Shown here in pieces: positions 34,631 through 46,046 of a stretch of 64,000 bases of DNA (positions are counted from its first letter, which is position 1; the number at the start of each line of letters is the position of its first letter). The stretch is from Podospora pseudocomata (lineage: Eukaryota; Ascomycota; Sordariomycetes; Sordariales; Podosporaceae), in the NCBI RefSeq assembly GCF_035222375.1, contig NW_026946363.1:6076001-6140000 (forward strand). The letters run 5' to 3'. The position numbers were made by a program, and so were the translations under genes. A model generated the notes under the pieces. It searched no databases. It was not told where the DNA came from and saw nothing but the letters and a program-made list of their open reading frames with translations.

Positions 34631-37600
34631 CTACTCATCAAGCCTAAACATCTTCCTCAGCCCCCTAAACCTCTTCTTCTTCTTCGGTGTGCCCCCATCC
34701 GCGGTACCAGTGACGCTACTCCCGTCCACGCTCGGAGCACCCGTCGAGAAAGCCGTCCGCTGCTGCAACTGATGCTGCACCAGACCCGTCCCGAGATTTC
34801 CACCCCCGATTCCACCAGACAACGTCCGAGTGCCCAGATTCACACTTGTAGAAGGTCTCTTTGGCTCGTCATCATCCTGCGGCATCTGCATCCTGAGCGG
34901 CGGAGGCTGCTGCTGACTCTGACTGTGACTGTGCCCGAAGATCCCCATCCTCTTTTGAAGTTTGGGGCTTCTTTGCGGTGGCGGGGTCTGAACTACCGCT
35001 GGTTCAGGCTCCGGCTCGCCCTCGGCAGCGGGTGGCTCCTCCACTGTGGGTGAGACATCCTGCTCTCTGGCAGCCTTGAGCTGGCTGGCGTTGCGCTCGA
35101 GTTTGGTGTCCCTTCTCGCCGGGCTGTCCATGCTGCTGCGGGCGATCCCCCCAGAGGAGGAATCATGCTTCTTGCGGCGGAGGACAGACATCAGACTGCT
35201 GCGACGAGTCGCGGCACGTTTGCCATCGGCGGGTGGGGCGGCCCCTGAGACAGGAGAGGCTGTCTCAGCTCCCAGTGCAGGGGCGGTCTGAGAAGTGCGA
35301 AGGATGCTACCCTTGCCAGAGCGGACACGGCGGAGAGAGGTGTCCACCTTCAAGGAAGGCTGGCCAGCCGGGCTCGAAACCGCTGGTTTGGTTGTCCCAT
35401 TCGTCTTGACAGCCGGTGTCTCCTCTGACTCCTCGAGCTCCTCCAACAAGGCCGTGCTGGCAACAGAACCACGGCCAACACCTACCCCGTTAGGGGCCGA
35501 CTTAGACTTTGGCAATGGGGGGAGCGGCGCCGGGGCGATATCATCTTCATCGCTAGAATCTTCAAACCGACTTTGAAAGCCACTGGCCCCTCCGTCCTCA
35601 TCACTGGAGTCGGCGAAGCGACTGGAAAACTTGTTCCCCGACTTATTCTTTATAACTTTGGCACCACTCTTCTTCCCAAAACTTGGCATACGCATCCCGC
35701 TCGGACTCCTTCTTCCCTCAGTAGACGAGTCGCGTAATGTTCTACGCATCTGAGTGCTCGGAGCTGGAACTTCCCCACTTTGTTTGGAGGACACAGATGT
35801 CATCGAAAACCTGTTCGACGGCAGGTCAGTAGGTGGCGAAGTCGCTCTCATGGTCATGCGGAAACCGGTGGCCGACCCGCTTCTCGGCCTCGACCTCTTG
35901 AAGCTGCTTTCACTACCACTAGAGTCGCGGCGTTTCAATGTTGTCGGGACAACCGTGACAGGGGGGCTTGCCGCTGCCCGTCGCTGGCTCTCAGTAGATG
36001 CAGAGCTTGCCGCAGCAGCAGCACTCGGTGCTGGGTGCCTAGCTGGACTCATGTCCGCGGGTCTGGTGTCAGACCTCCTGGTGTCGGCACTGCTTGATCG
36101 CAGTGATTTGCGCAGACGGGGACCTTGGGTAGGAGCAGACTGTTGCTGAGGTTCGCTGCGCAGAGTCTTCCTCATGGTTGTCGGGATGGCAACTTCCTCT
36201 TCGGTCCACTTCGTCCCAGGCTTGATCATATAACTGCGCTCGGGATTCGCCACAGCTTTCTCCTGCTCTCTTTGGTGCTGGACTGCCATCTGCTGTGCCA
36301 TGTGCAAGGCCAACGCCTTGCGCTCCGAACTCCTTCTCTCAATCGATTTCTTCTTTTTTGGCTTCGGTTCAGATTGCACCTGATCCAGATCGGCCTCGAC
36401 CCCGGCCTCTTCTCGTGCCTCCTTTTCCAGCTGTGCTCGCTTCTCCGCACTGAGACTTCGCCAGTATGCTTTCACCTTTTCCCACTCATCCTGCGGGCTC
36501 TCTGTGGGTGGACTCGCCGGCGGACTTGCGTGTGGGGTCTCAACGGCAGTCGTGGCTGTCGATATCTCGGTCTGGAGTTTGGGCGTTGGCTCGACGGGCT
36601 TTTCGGTAGCATGTAGCTCTTTCGGAGGCTGGCGAGAGCTGGGATGCGGTCGGAGTGGGCTTTCCACCACGGCATCGAGCGACAAGAAGCCGCTGCCCTC
36701 GATATCGGAAAGGTCCTCACACGCATCGCTATAGATGCTGCTTTCGGAATCAGTAGTATCGTGAACAGCTGAAGAGATGGTTTGTGTCGAAGGCTGAACT
36801 GCCGGCCGACTTTCCGGGACCTCGACCATGGCGGGCGCAGGCCGCTGAGGAACGGACTGATCGGACTCATCCTCCGGGAAGCCTCCCGGCACGTCGAAGA
36901 ACTCTTCCTTGAGTGACTTATCCTCAGCCATCGCAGGTGGTGTCGGCTGAATGACAGCTATATGTGGAAATTCTTGCTTCGGTGCTGAGTTGACCGAGGC
37001 CTGCCGAACAGCAGTAGGGATGCTTTGTGGGCTGGCTGAGCCGTTCGACAGTTCAAATTGAGTCTGAAGTGGCTGCCGAGGGGCAAAGTCACGGCTGGAG
37101 ACCTCAGCCGGCTCGTGTTCCGACTGAGTGGTAGCCAGAGAGCTGTCGCTGTCCGTGTCGCTGATGTACCCACTGCCCTCGACGCTAGTAACAACAGGAG
37201 GCAGAGGTTCCCTGAGCCTCGAGGTATTTGCAGCATGTGTACGGCCCTCGTCACATTCTTGGGAAAAGATTCCACCCAGCGCGTGGTCATTGCTGGAGCC
37301 CAGTGATGGACTGGGAAGAAGTCCTGTCGCTGAAGGTCCCGTAGAAGCACGTGTTGTCTCCGCGTTCGGCCGAACAAGCGGTCGTTCCGCATCCTCCTCC
37401 GGTTGTGCATCTCGGGGCTTCCTTTCTCGAATGCTTCCAAAGCTCGGCAACACAGGCCGGGGCTTCATGATCTCATCATCATCTAAAGATGGAATGTCTT
37501 TCTTGACAAGGCCGAAGTATCGCTGACGGCCGGCCTCTGGAGGGCTGGCGGAGAGCGGTGACGTGGCGCGGTTGTCCGGCGAAGTGCTCACAACATCTTT

Positions 37601-39415
37601 AGCATCGTCAAAACTGACACGCACGGACTTCTTGCGTCCAGCAGGTGGCTCATGATTGCCACTTACAGATGCCTCGGACGACGAAGGCGACGCGCCTCTC
37701 GAGGGGCTCGAGTGCTTAAGGGCCGATTTGCGCGGCGAGATCGACCGAGGAGGAGGCGAGTGCTTAACTGTCAAGTTTTCCTGGACCGGCCCAAAGTGTG
37801 CTTGTCGAACAGGGCTATTAGAGTGACTGCGTTCATGTGCGACTTGAGCCCGTCTCGTGTCAACTGGCGAACGACCACCTCGTACGGGGCTTGGACTGGT
37901 TGGCTTCGATATTTCGACAGAGGGGACCTCGAGCTCAGTATTTGGGTACGTCTTTTGCCTTGTTGTGACTGCATCCAACACTTGTGTGAAAGGTGATCCC
38001 CTCGGTTCCGGTGTGGAAACCACTTTTGGCCGTGTTGGAACAGAATCTAGGGCCTGTGTCAAAGAGCTTGTTGGGATGTGGTTTGGCTTTGGCTCTTCGG
38101 GCTCCGCTTCCTCCCTAACGACCGAAGGCTGTCTCCTGACCCCTTGCCAAGTCGCCTCCTTGCTGACCTGAGGGCTGGATGGGGTCATTGGTGGAGGGCC
38201 ATGTTGCTCAAGCCTCTTCGCATCCAATCTTGGTGAGCTGATGATGGCTTTGACCGATGGTTCCTCAAGATCTTGCACGTATACTGACGGCTGGGGCACA
38301 TGGGAGCGCTCCTGGACGGGGGCCGGCGTGAACTGTGATTGGTTCTTGATCGCTGGAGAATTGTCGACCGCTGTACCTTTCGGACGGCTCACTGTCCCTG
38401 CGGCGAGATGTGATCCAGCTTTTTGCGATGTCCTCTTTTTCCTTTTCGAGTCGGTGCGTTGCTGGGGGGCTTCATGATGTGCCGGATGCAGCTCTGATCG
38501 TGGGACCATGCGTCTCGAGTTGGGGTCATATACCAAAATTTCGTCGGGGGCGGGATTCGAGGTAGACCGAGTTCTTGGACTCGCCACCAGTGCTTGACGG
38601 GCCGGTTGCTCTCTGGTTCGCGACATCTGCGCAGGCGACCCGGCCTCCACAGGAGATGCCGGAAGGCTGAAACGAGCCGAACTACCGACAGAAGCAGGCG
38701 CTTCTGTGGGGGACACTGGGGGAGAGCCAACTCTCGTTCGCGTTGGGTAGGAGAAGTTTATCGACGACGCCTGACTATCAGGCCTTGCAATCTCAGACAT
38801 CATCTCTTGCTCTTGTCGTGGGATCTGTGGTGGGCTTGATGGAGGGCTGGCCATAGCAGGATCCGTCCTACGGATATTGGAAGGGTCGCCGACCTTAGCC
38901 GCCCCAAACCAAGACGGCGCATCTTCTGAACCAAGTCTCTGAGACGCAAGTCGTACAGGGGTGGTCCCCATTCCTAGGCTTTTGGATTTGCGATGCTGGG
39001 TTTGTGGTGACGCGCCGATATCTTTTGGGAGGGCTGGGACGGGAGGGGCGTCGTGACTGAGCGATTGCGTCTGTCGATGTCCTCCGCTACCACCGGGTCG
39101 ATGTGGACTTGGACTTCGAAACGTTCGCTCGGTCATGGACCCGCTGCTTCCGCGCCGTTGCAGGTTCGGTCTGCCTTTTGTTATTGGTGATTCCGTTCGC
39201 GACGATGAGGCGACCGATGCGCTGCGGCGTAGGGTTCGTTTTGTTTGCACGTCGGCCACTCGTGTTGGCGTCATGGGTCGCGCGCGAAGAGCAGCGGCGG
39301 CAGCGGCAGCTGATAATGTAGAGTTGGACTCATGGCGTTTGAAGACGGCAGCAGCAGCCGTGGCAGCATTTGGATCAACAGTCGCCGCTGTCAAGGGCTG
39401 CACGATGAAGGGCAT
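34631..39415 (-). CDS. Large intrinsically disordered protein of unknown function
   Basis: One uninterrupted frame of 1594 residues, rich in Ser, Pro, Arg and Glu; I do not recognise a family. The N terminus has Ala runs (AATAAAAVF, AAAAAAALRARP) followed by many SP/TP sites of the kind targeted by proline-directed kinases. A helical, charged segment at roughly residues 980-1080 (DEWEKVKAYWRSLSAEKR, then HMAQQMAVQHQREQEKA) is the best candidate for a coiled coil or partner-binding helix. Two copies of SRFxDSSDED lie near residue 1270-1285. The protein ends in a strongly basic, conserved-looking tail (KKKKRFRGLRKMFRLDE), which could contact membrane or nucleic acid. The length of the open frame on DNA of normal composition makes it a convincing gene; a scaffold role in cell polarity or signalling would be a guess. 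Confidence 0.75.
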   Translation of the reverse strand: MPFIVQPLTAATVDPNAATAAAAVFKRHESNSTLSAAAAAAALRARPMTPTRVADVQTKRTLRRSASVASSSRTESPITKGRPNLQRRGSSGSMTERTFRSPSPHRPGGSGGHRQTQSLSHDAPPVPALPKDIGASPQTQHRKSKSLGMGTTPVRLASQRLGSEDAPSWFGAAKVGDPSNIRRTDPAMASPPSSPPQIPRQEQEMMSEIARPDSQASSINFSYPTRTRVGSPPVSPTEAPASVGSSARFSLPASPVEAGSPAQMSRTREQPARQALVASPRTRSTSNPAPDEILVYDPNSRRMVPRSELHPAHHEAPQQRTDSKRKKRTSQKAGSHLAAGTVSRPKGTAVDNSPAIKNQSQFTPAPVQERSHVPQPSVYVQDLEEPSVKAIISSPRLDAKRLEQHGPPPMTPSSPQVSKEATWQGVRRQPSVVREEAEPEEPKPNHIPTSSLTQALDSVPTRPKVVSTPEPRGSPFTQVLDAVTTRQKTYPNTELEVPSVEISKPTSPSPVRGGRSPVDTRRAQVAHERSHSNSPVRQAHFGPVQENLTVKHSPPPRSISPRKSALKHSSPSRGASPSSSEASVSGNHEPPAGRKKSVRVSFDDAKDVVSTSPDNRATSPLSASPPEAGRQRYFGLVKKDIPSLDDDEIMKPRPVLPSFGSIRERKPRDAQPEEDAERPLVRPNAETTRASTGPSATGLLPSPSLGSSNDHALGGIFSQECDEGRTHAANTSRLREPLPPVVTSVEGSGYISDTDSDSSLATTQSEHEPAEVSSRDFAPRQPLQTQFELSNGSASPQSIPTAVRQASVNSAPKQEFPHIAVIQPTPPAMAEDKSLKEEFFDVPGGFPEDESDQSVPQRPAPAMVEVPESRPAVQPSTQTISSAVHDTTDSESSIYSDACEDLSDIEGSGFLSLDAVVESPLRPHPSSRQPPKELHATEKPVEPTPKLQTEISTATTAVETPHASPPASPPTESPQDEWEKVKAYWRSLSAEKRAQLEKEAREEAGVEADLDQVQSEPKPKKKKSIERRSSERKALALHMAQQMAVQHQREQEKAVANPERSYMIKPGTKWTEEEVAIPTTMRKTLRSEPQQQSAPTQGPRLRKSLRSSSADTRRSDTRPADMSPARHPAPSAAAAASSASTESQRRAAASPPVTVVPTTLKRRDSSGSESSFKRSRPRSGSATGFRMTMRATSPPTDLPSNRFSMTSVSSKQSGEVPAPSTQMRRTLRDSSTEGRRSPSGMRMPSFGKKSGAKVIKNKSGNKFSSRFADSSDEDGGASGFQSRFEDSSDEDDIAPAPLPPLPKSKSAPNGVGVGRGSVASTALLEELEESEETPAVKTNGTTKPAVSSPAGQPSLKVDTSLRRVRSGKGSILRTSQTAPALGAETASPVSGAAPPADGKRAATRRSSLMSVLRRKKHDSSSGGIARSSMDSPARRDTKLERNASQLKAAREQDVSPTVEEPPAAEGEPEPEPAVVQTPPPQRSPKLQKRMGIFGHSHSQSQQQPPPLRMQMPQDDDEPKRPSTSVNLGTRTLSGGIGGGNLGTGLVQHQLQQRTAFSTGAPSVDGSSVTGTADGGTPKKKKRFRGLRKMFRLDE

Positions 39416-41243
39416 ATCAGCTTGGGATTCTTGGTCGTCGCGATATCACCGCGCCAGCTTCGATCAAATTTCTTGGCAGGAACCACTAGGTGCCCACAAC
39501 AGGTATTTTCTGAACAATAAAGCAATCTCAATGGCTTCATGATGCTTCGCGAAGCTCGAGCCATGTAGGAGACTCCATGCCAGTCGACTCTGTCGCTGTG
39601 GCGGCATTGCATCCGGAGACAGGTGCGTCAAAGCAGCGCGGTAGGGACAAAGTACAATGACGACATACCGGATTGGGCGGCCGAGGATGCCTTCGGGAGC
39701 CAAACATCCTTTGCAGATATTAGGCCTGCCCGGGCTTGTGAGGCTACCTCGATGAGACGGTCATAGGCTTATCGCTGGGTTCGATGGAGGCGGCAGAGAG
39801 GGGGGGAGAGAGAGAGAGAGAGAGAGACAAACTCGCGCGTGTTGGTGTTTGCGACAAGGTGGGATTGCGTGAGAACTAAGGAAGAGATCCCGAGACGGGA
39901 CGGGATTTTGATGACGGGAAGGCGCAGCTCCCCCCAAGATGTTTTAGGTGTCGTATGGTCCATGTAAGCCCCGTCATCTTGGTCGGCAGCAAGCCGGGGG
40001 GGGTGGTTTGCGCTAACTCTCTTGTAAATCAGAGCTCTCCACGCCATCCCGATTCGCGAGCAATTGGTCCAGCCTCGAGTGGACACCCACCCCCAACCCT
40101 ACTGGGGCATCTGCCTCCTGTTGGTTATGCGACATCAACCAGGGCTGCAGTTGCTCAAAAGAGTGGAAACACGACATCAGTTGAACTGTGGTTGAGACAC
40201 CACGTCTTGGTTGGTGACCTACTGGTGAGCGGTCAACCCATTCCTTCTTGTCAGGCCCCAGTCCCGTCAGCTAATTAGGTGTGGGTTAGCATTTGCTGTG
40301 TCTCCTCTACATATCCATGACTCTACCCTCTGGAAGTCCCAGGTTATGGTCATCTTCAATCGATGATAGAGTCAGTGTCGGACTCACTCGGAAACAAAAG
40401 ATAGCATCCATATACCTCTTCCTTAACAGGTGTACCTTGACGTGGTCACTCACAGATCAGCGCCTCCTAACGTACCACCGCAGCCGGCGCACCAACTCAG
40501 CGGCTTCTCCGCCTCCGTTTTACTTCCACTCATGCCCATGTGCAAAACGGCCCATCCATCTCACTGAGGTTGCACTTGGGTAGGTACCTTCTCGAGGCAT
40601 TCAGACGGATATTTGGCGCTACTGGCGCATCAGATTCCAAGTGCCGATTTGATGCGACTATCTCCACGTTTTCCACACATGCTTCTAGAAGCCAATGGCC
40701 TCTGACCACCAGAGAGGCCCCTGGTCTCAGACCGTCACATGGAAAGGCTGTCTCGTAACATCTCGTCCAATCTTCAATCGCATCCAAGTTCTCAGCTCTC
40801 ATCGACTTATTACATCATGACGCATCAAGAAGTCTGTATTACCGCCAATCTATCTATTTCTCTCCCCAGTAAAACAATACTAATACAACCAACATGAGAG
40901 TCAAGACTAAAACAGGTGATTCAGTTCTTAAACAAGGGGGTTAGGGCAATAGAAGGCCTGTTTGGTGTGTTGCTTCGTACATGCTGTACAGTAAGAGGGG
41001 AGCGTGGTTGGGGGGGAAACAGTGGTGCAGTGCGGTGCAGTACATTAATCTAACATGACGCTATTGTGGTGGAAAAGGATGCCCCCTCCGGTCCATCCGC
41101 CCGCCAACCCTATACCTCATGGCTCAGAATGACCAACTAACAATATTATGCGCGCAGACCGTATGCGCAATTTGAAAACGTTTATCCATGCTGCCGTGAG
41201 AAATGAGAGGGTTGCCGGTAAAAGTTGGGGGAGGGGGCCGGGG
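39416..41243. other. Gene-free stretch, 1.8 kb
   Basis: Upstream region of the large disordered gene and 3' side of the next minus-strand gene. It contains a (GA)n tract at 39795-39828 and no open frame with recognisable features. Confidence 0.5.
39795..39828. repeat. (GA)n microsatellite with G-run
   Basis: AGAG dinucleotide run interrupted by GGGGGG, about 34 bp, in non-coding DNA upstream of the large disordered gene. Confidence 0.85.
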
Positions 41244-43062
41244 TTATGTGCCCGGTATGTCATGGTTGCCGCCAGGGCGGATCGGGAACTGCTGACGGCG
41301 GCCAGGCACCTCGGCGGGACAGTCGGGATACCCAGCATCTTCGCCCTCACACTCCTTATCCTCGCACTCTTCGTCGTCGTTATAGTTCTCCTCGCTCTGC
41401 GTGCCCTGACTGTCGGATGCTCCTTGGCTGTCAACGGCCGCAGGCTCTTGTACAGCATTAATATTCTTGTTGTGAAGCTTGCTGTTCTTCTTTCCCTTGT
41501 GCTTGCCTTTCTTCATCCTCTCCCATTGAGCTCGACGTCGCTGCTCCAGCTGCCGCTGCTTGCGGTCCTTGATCTCATACTGACGGATGAGAGCCTCGGG
41601 CGGATGTCCAAAGATGTCCTCATACTCGCAGAAGTGGCAGATCCAAATATCCTCGGGTTTGGGGGGATGCCGTCTGTTCTCTTCTTGCTTTGCCTGGCGG
41701 CGTGCTCTGGCAGCGGCCAGGTACTCAGTGGCAGCGTTGCGGCGAGCGGGCTTGGGATTGGCAACCGGTCGTGCATGGGTGTTGCCTGCTGACTTGGCAG
41801 CCGTGTCTTTTGGTAAAACATGCGCAGGCTGGGGCAGGGTTGATGGAGCGTAGGCGGTTTGAGACACCTGGGTGCCACGGACGCCGTTCACCAGAGGTGG
41901 ACGAATGTTCATAGACTGTTGTGGCACCACTCGGCCGGGCCAAGCCGTTACTGCCGAACCACAACTGAATGTGAACTGGCTGGTTGCTGGAGTCCGTTTC
42001 GTATTCAGTTGCTGGTTCAGAAGACTGATGTTTTCTCGGCCTTGATGAGGGGGCAGTTTCTCAGCGTTGGCAATGGCACTGGAAATGATGCCAGTGTTTT
42101 CAGCTGAGATGGAGGTCAACGTTTATGCCCTGTCAAAGAATAGCAAAGAGTTGTAAAGACTTACTTGGTGGCTTGCCATTCCATTGCACCGGACGTGCCT
42201 TGACTCTCCCGACCCAACTGTTACTCGTATCCGGCAGTGGCCGGAGCGGACTCCGCCCGCTTCTCGGACGTCCATACCGGCCACGACCTGGCCCCGCCAC
42301 GTTGTACATATTGCACATGCCGTACGTTCCTCGGAATCCAGGTCCATAATAGGTTGTACACCCAGGCGGTTCTTCGTCATGGGCGTCCAAAGGCTGCACA
42401 GCAAGTGAACCAGAGCTTGGAAGCGACTCGCTGCTGTGATGTGCTCTATTCGAAAGCATCTCGGCAGCTGATGGAATCTTGCGCTTTTTCTTGTTGTTGG
42501 TGTGCTCAAAGGTGTCGTATCCATCGGCTGAAGATGACGCTGAATTCGGAGGGTATGGTATTCCGTGCCTGCTGAACTCGGTCTTGACCACGGGGCGTGA
42601 GAGACGGCTTGTGGAGTCGAGAGGCACTCGGTTTGCCCGCCTGATCGAAACATCATCTGCTCCGGTTCCAGCTCGTGACTGTTGGCCAGGCTCGCCGGTG
42701 AGCCCGGACAACTGAGACGGTTGAGCATCTGCCGGTGGGCAGGGGTATGAGAAGAGCGGGTGAACGGTCTGCGGGACTCGAGGATACTGGATCGAGCTGG
42801 CGACTTCGGCCGAGAGGCGTTCCCGCAACGGTCTCTTCGGCAAGGGTCGTATCGGTCGACCGGGAAACAGCGTAGACACCGTGTCGGCGGACATTTTGGA
42901 AGAATGTTCACGTCCTATGGTCGAACGATAAGCCGACAAGGTTAGCTTGAGAATCCACTGGCGGGCGAGGAAACCGAGCAGAACTGTGAGGAGGGTGATC
43001 CAGAAGCCTTGAGAAGCCGGCAGATCAGGAAATTGCCACATGACGAGTGGCGCTCTGTTCAT
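41244..43062 (-). CDS. Putative single-pass membrane protein of unknown function
   Basis: Two exons (43062-42165 and 42103-41244) give 585 aa. The intron starts GTAAGT and must end at CTCAG (42104): an earlier CAG about 30 bases upstream would run into a stop. Near the N terminus a hydrophobic segment (GFWITLLTVLLGFLARQWIL) looks like a signal anchor or single membrane helix. The middle is disordered, Pro/Ser/Arg-rich, with a KKKRKIP basic patch. The C-terminal part has an Arg/Gln/Lys-rich helix preceded by CHFCEYEDIFGHPPEALIRQ, a likely conserved Cys-containing motif, and closes with an acidic stretch (DDEECEDKECEGEDAG). The frame extends a further 61 codons upstream to an ATG at 43245, and an ATG at about 42894 is also possible; I chose 43062 because it places the hydrophobic helix near the N terminus. 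Family not recognised. Confidence 0.65.
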
Positions 43063-46046
43063 GTTTGGGGGAGGAAAGGGTTGCTGACGAGGTGGTGGAA
43101 GGGAAGAAGGGCAAGCAGCGACTTTGCAAAAGGCAACGGCACTCCTTTCGCATCCGCAAGTATTGCGATTCCCAAAGTGCCATGGGTGGTGCTGCCATGG
43201 GATAGGGGTCCAACATGGGAAGGAGCGCATCAACCTACCCGACAAGATTTACATAGTACCCCAAACCCTCAGAGCCAGTGCCAGTCGATAGCTGAACAAC
43301 CAGGCCTGACTACCACAACCGGCCGCAGATATACTCCTCCTTGATTCTATCGGTTTGCTTCGTCTGGAATTGAACAAACTTGATGCTTTGTCCTTTCTCG
43401 CTTGCTTCGTTCAGTGATGGCTGGCAGCAGCAGGTAGCTAACAAGAGGCACCACAAGGCAAGCTCGGCGAGGGAAGTCTCGGTTGGCTCCTTTGAGGTCG
43501 TCGACACCGGGGTCGGCCGTCTGCCCAAATGATGCGTCAGCGCTCTCCACTTTCTTACAATCAACTCACCCGCTTGCAGTAGTTCCTCAATGGCATCAAC
43601 TGCAAGAGTTGTCCAGGTGTCCTGTCCTCTGTCGCTGTCATCCTCGGCTGAGAGCAACCATGAAGGGCAACACCACCACCAAGGGCCATTTGAAAGCGAG
43701 GGAGCCAGGGAGAAGGGTGCCGAGTCTGGGCTGATCAACTGCCTGGGGCAACCCACCTGCAAGTCGATAGCAAATTGGAAAACCAGAGGCTCGCAATAAC
43801 TCGGGAAACCAAAGGATGCTAAGCAGCAATGAAGCTATCAAAGTGGAAGGCGATGGAAACGAAGATGTTTTGATGAGTGCTCAACAGGCGAACGGAGAAT
43901 GAGCGAGCGAACAGTGTTCAGTGCTGGCAGTCCACGACCTACTCGAGGACAAATTACATAATCCGGCCGGACTGCCCACCCCTCCTCCTTATCAACAACA
44001 TCTTATCGTCCGTTTTAGCGTATCCGACAATACCCCGTGAGCTGCTAGCGCGGGGCTCTGACACACGTCCATCCACACACTGTGTGCCTCCAGGGCTTCA
44101 ACACCCCTGCTTGGGAATGTTAATTCAACAGTGGCCGTGAATTCTACTGGGTGAGCTAGAAGGGATTTGATACAGAGAAGCCATGGTCGGATACATATGC
44201 AGAGGGACTGGCTGGTAGTTATGGGGGACGCCTTGGCTAATGTTGTACTCTCACCAGACATGGACATTGCACGTGTCGCTGTTCAGTTACGGATCGACAA
44301 GCCTGGTATATATATCATACATACTTGAACACGGTTGAAGGATAGTCAGAATCACTCCGAGGATAATTAACAGATCTCCATAGATAGCTAATCAGCTATT
44401 AAAGCGGTTACAATGATGGCTTCGAGGCCTGCTCATTCTCAAAAGGTCTTGGCGGAAAATGTTGTCAAGGGGCAGATGTGATGGTTTGTATAGTCCTTTC
44501 TTAGCAGGACAAGGAAGACTATACTCCTATTATGTATGAGAAAATACAGCCATGACCAAGTCCAAAGAGTTGATTCAGGTTTGTTTGGACCTGGCTGGAT
44601 CTCTAGGTATCTATTGACTTTAGCACCACCACCACATGCCTCTTGGCTTTGGTGAGCCTTAGTTACTGATGTCATGTTGGCACGTTTGTTCCATCCCGCC
44701 TGTATGTTGATGCAAGAGCGCCAAAGGTCCACAAAACTTCCGAATTCGGATCGAATCCACTTGACCAGATTTCGTACCTGCTGCAAAGGTACACCAGAGA
44801 GGGTTGTGAAGAACTCGCGTAGAGGCTTAAGGGGATCAGCTTTTGTGGGGGAATTACTTCTCAGTCAATGGGAGATTAGCTGCCTTCAATTATCCTGCTC
44901 ACCATGGTGGCTGGAAAAACACGAACAGCAATTGGCATCTCTGGTGCACTTGCAAAGCATGGTACTCTTGAAAGAAGTGTACGCTGTAAGAAAGAATTGG
45001 GGCAGAGCTCCCAGGCTGGCCCCGCATGGTCCAAGTGCGGTGCCAAAAATTGCTGGAGAACGCTTCGGGGAAAATGTGGTGGTGCGCTGCTGGGTCCCCA
45101 GAGCGCTTCTGCCAGTCGCTTCCACTCGCTCAGGTCCAGTCTCCCCCCATCTGGCCCTCTCCTCCTCCTCCTACCGCTCTCACCACCGACTTTCTTGCGC
45201 TCACCTGTCGCTGGACATCCATCCTGTCTCTGCAGTGGCTGAAGTCATGAGAATCACTTCTTTTCCAAAGAGACACTGTGGATTCCGCCCATACCTTCGC
45301 AGATTAACCTAGCACCACGCTCGCCGCTGCGCCAGCCATCTCGACGCCCCTAGTTGTCCTCCCAACCACCGCGTCGCATTTTTCCTCCCCTTGTCGGAGC
45401 ATCCTCATCTCTTCAGCTTCTGCCCAGCTCTTGACAATTGAGCACCAGCAGGACTCTTGGGGGCACTACATTGTGTTGTCACCCTCTCTCAGAGCTCGCT
45501 CTCGGATCTGTCGTCCCTCGGCCCGGCACCAACATCTTCTCTCCAGCAGACCCGACACCCTTTGCTGGAGAGCACCCTGCCTCGAGAACCGAGTATTCTG
45601 TTGAGCCCGACAGATATCTGGGTACATTTCTACACTACTATCCTTCGGCTTCAGTATTTTGAGCCCTACTGGCAGAATCACATCACGACGGACTGTGTCG
45701 CGCTTTGCCCATTTTTGCACCAACGGTGGTGCGAACATTACCTCGACCTTTCCACCCATCTTGGCCGAATCGTCCACATAAACCTCGACAAACTCGAACA
45801 TTCTCGTAATCACCCGATCTCGACGTCTACATAACTATTCGATACGAGACTTGAACTTTCAGAAATCCTGTCGATCAGCCTCGGTCGTCAGATTTCGTGT
45901 CGCTAGGGCATCCCCGATTAAGCGCCGCTTCGCCCACACACTCGCGCACCCCTTCGCGCACCCCTTACACTTGCGTACAGGCCTGCACCTCGATTACACT
46001 CTCGCATTTTTACTGCCCCTCTCGGAACGGCTTCACGTGGCAAGCA
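43063..46046. other. 3-kb stretch without a supported gene
   Basis: Short frames on both strands, none with recognisable features. The right third (45130-46046) is C/T-rich with many pyrimidine runs, typical of fungal core promoters and 5' leaders, and probably belongs to the PHD-finger gene. Confidence 0.5.
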
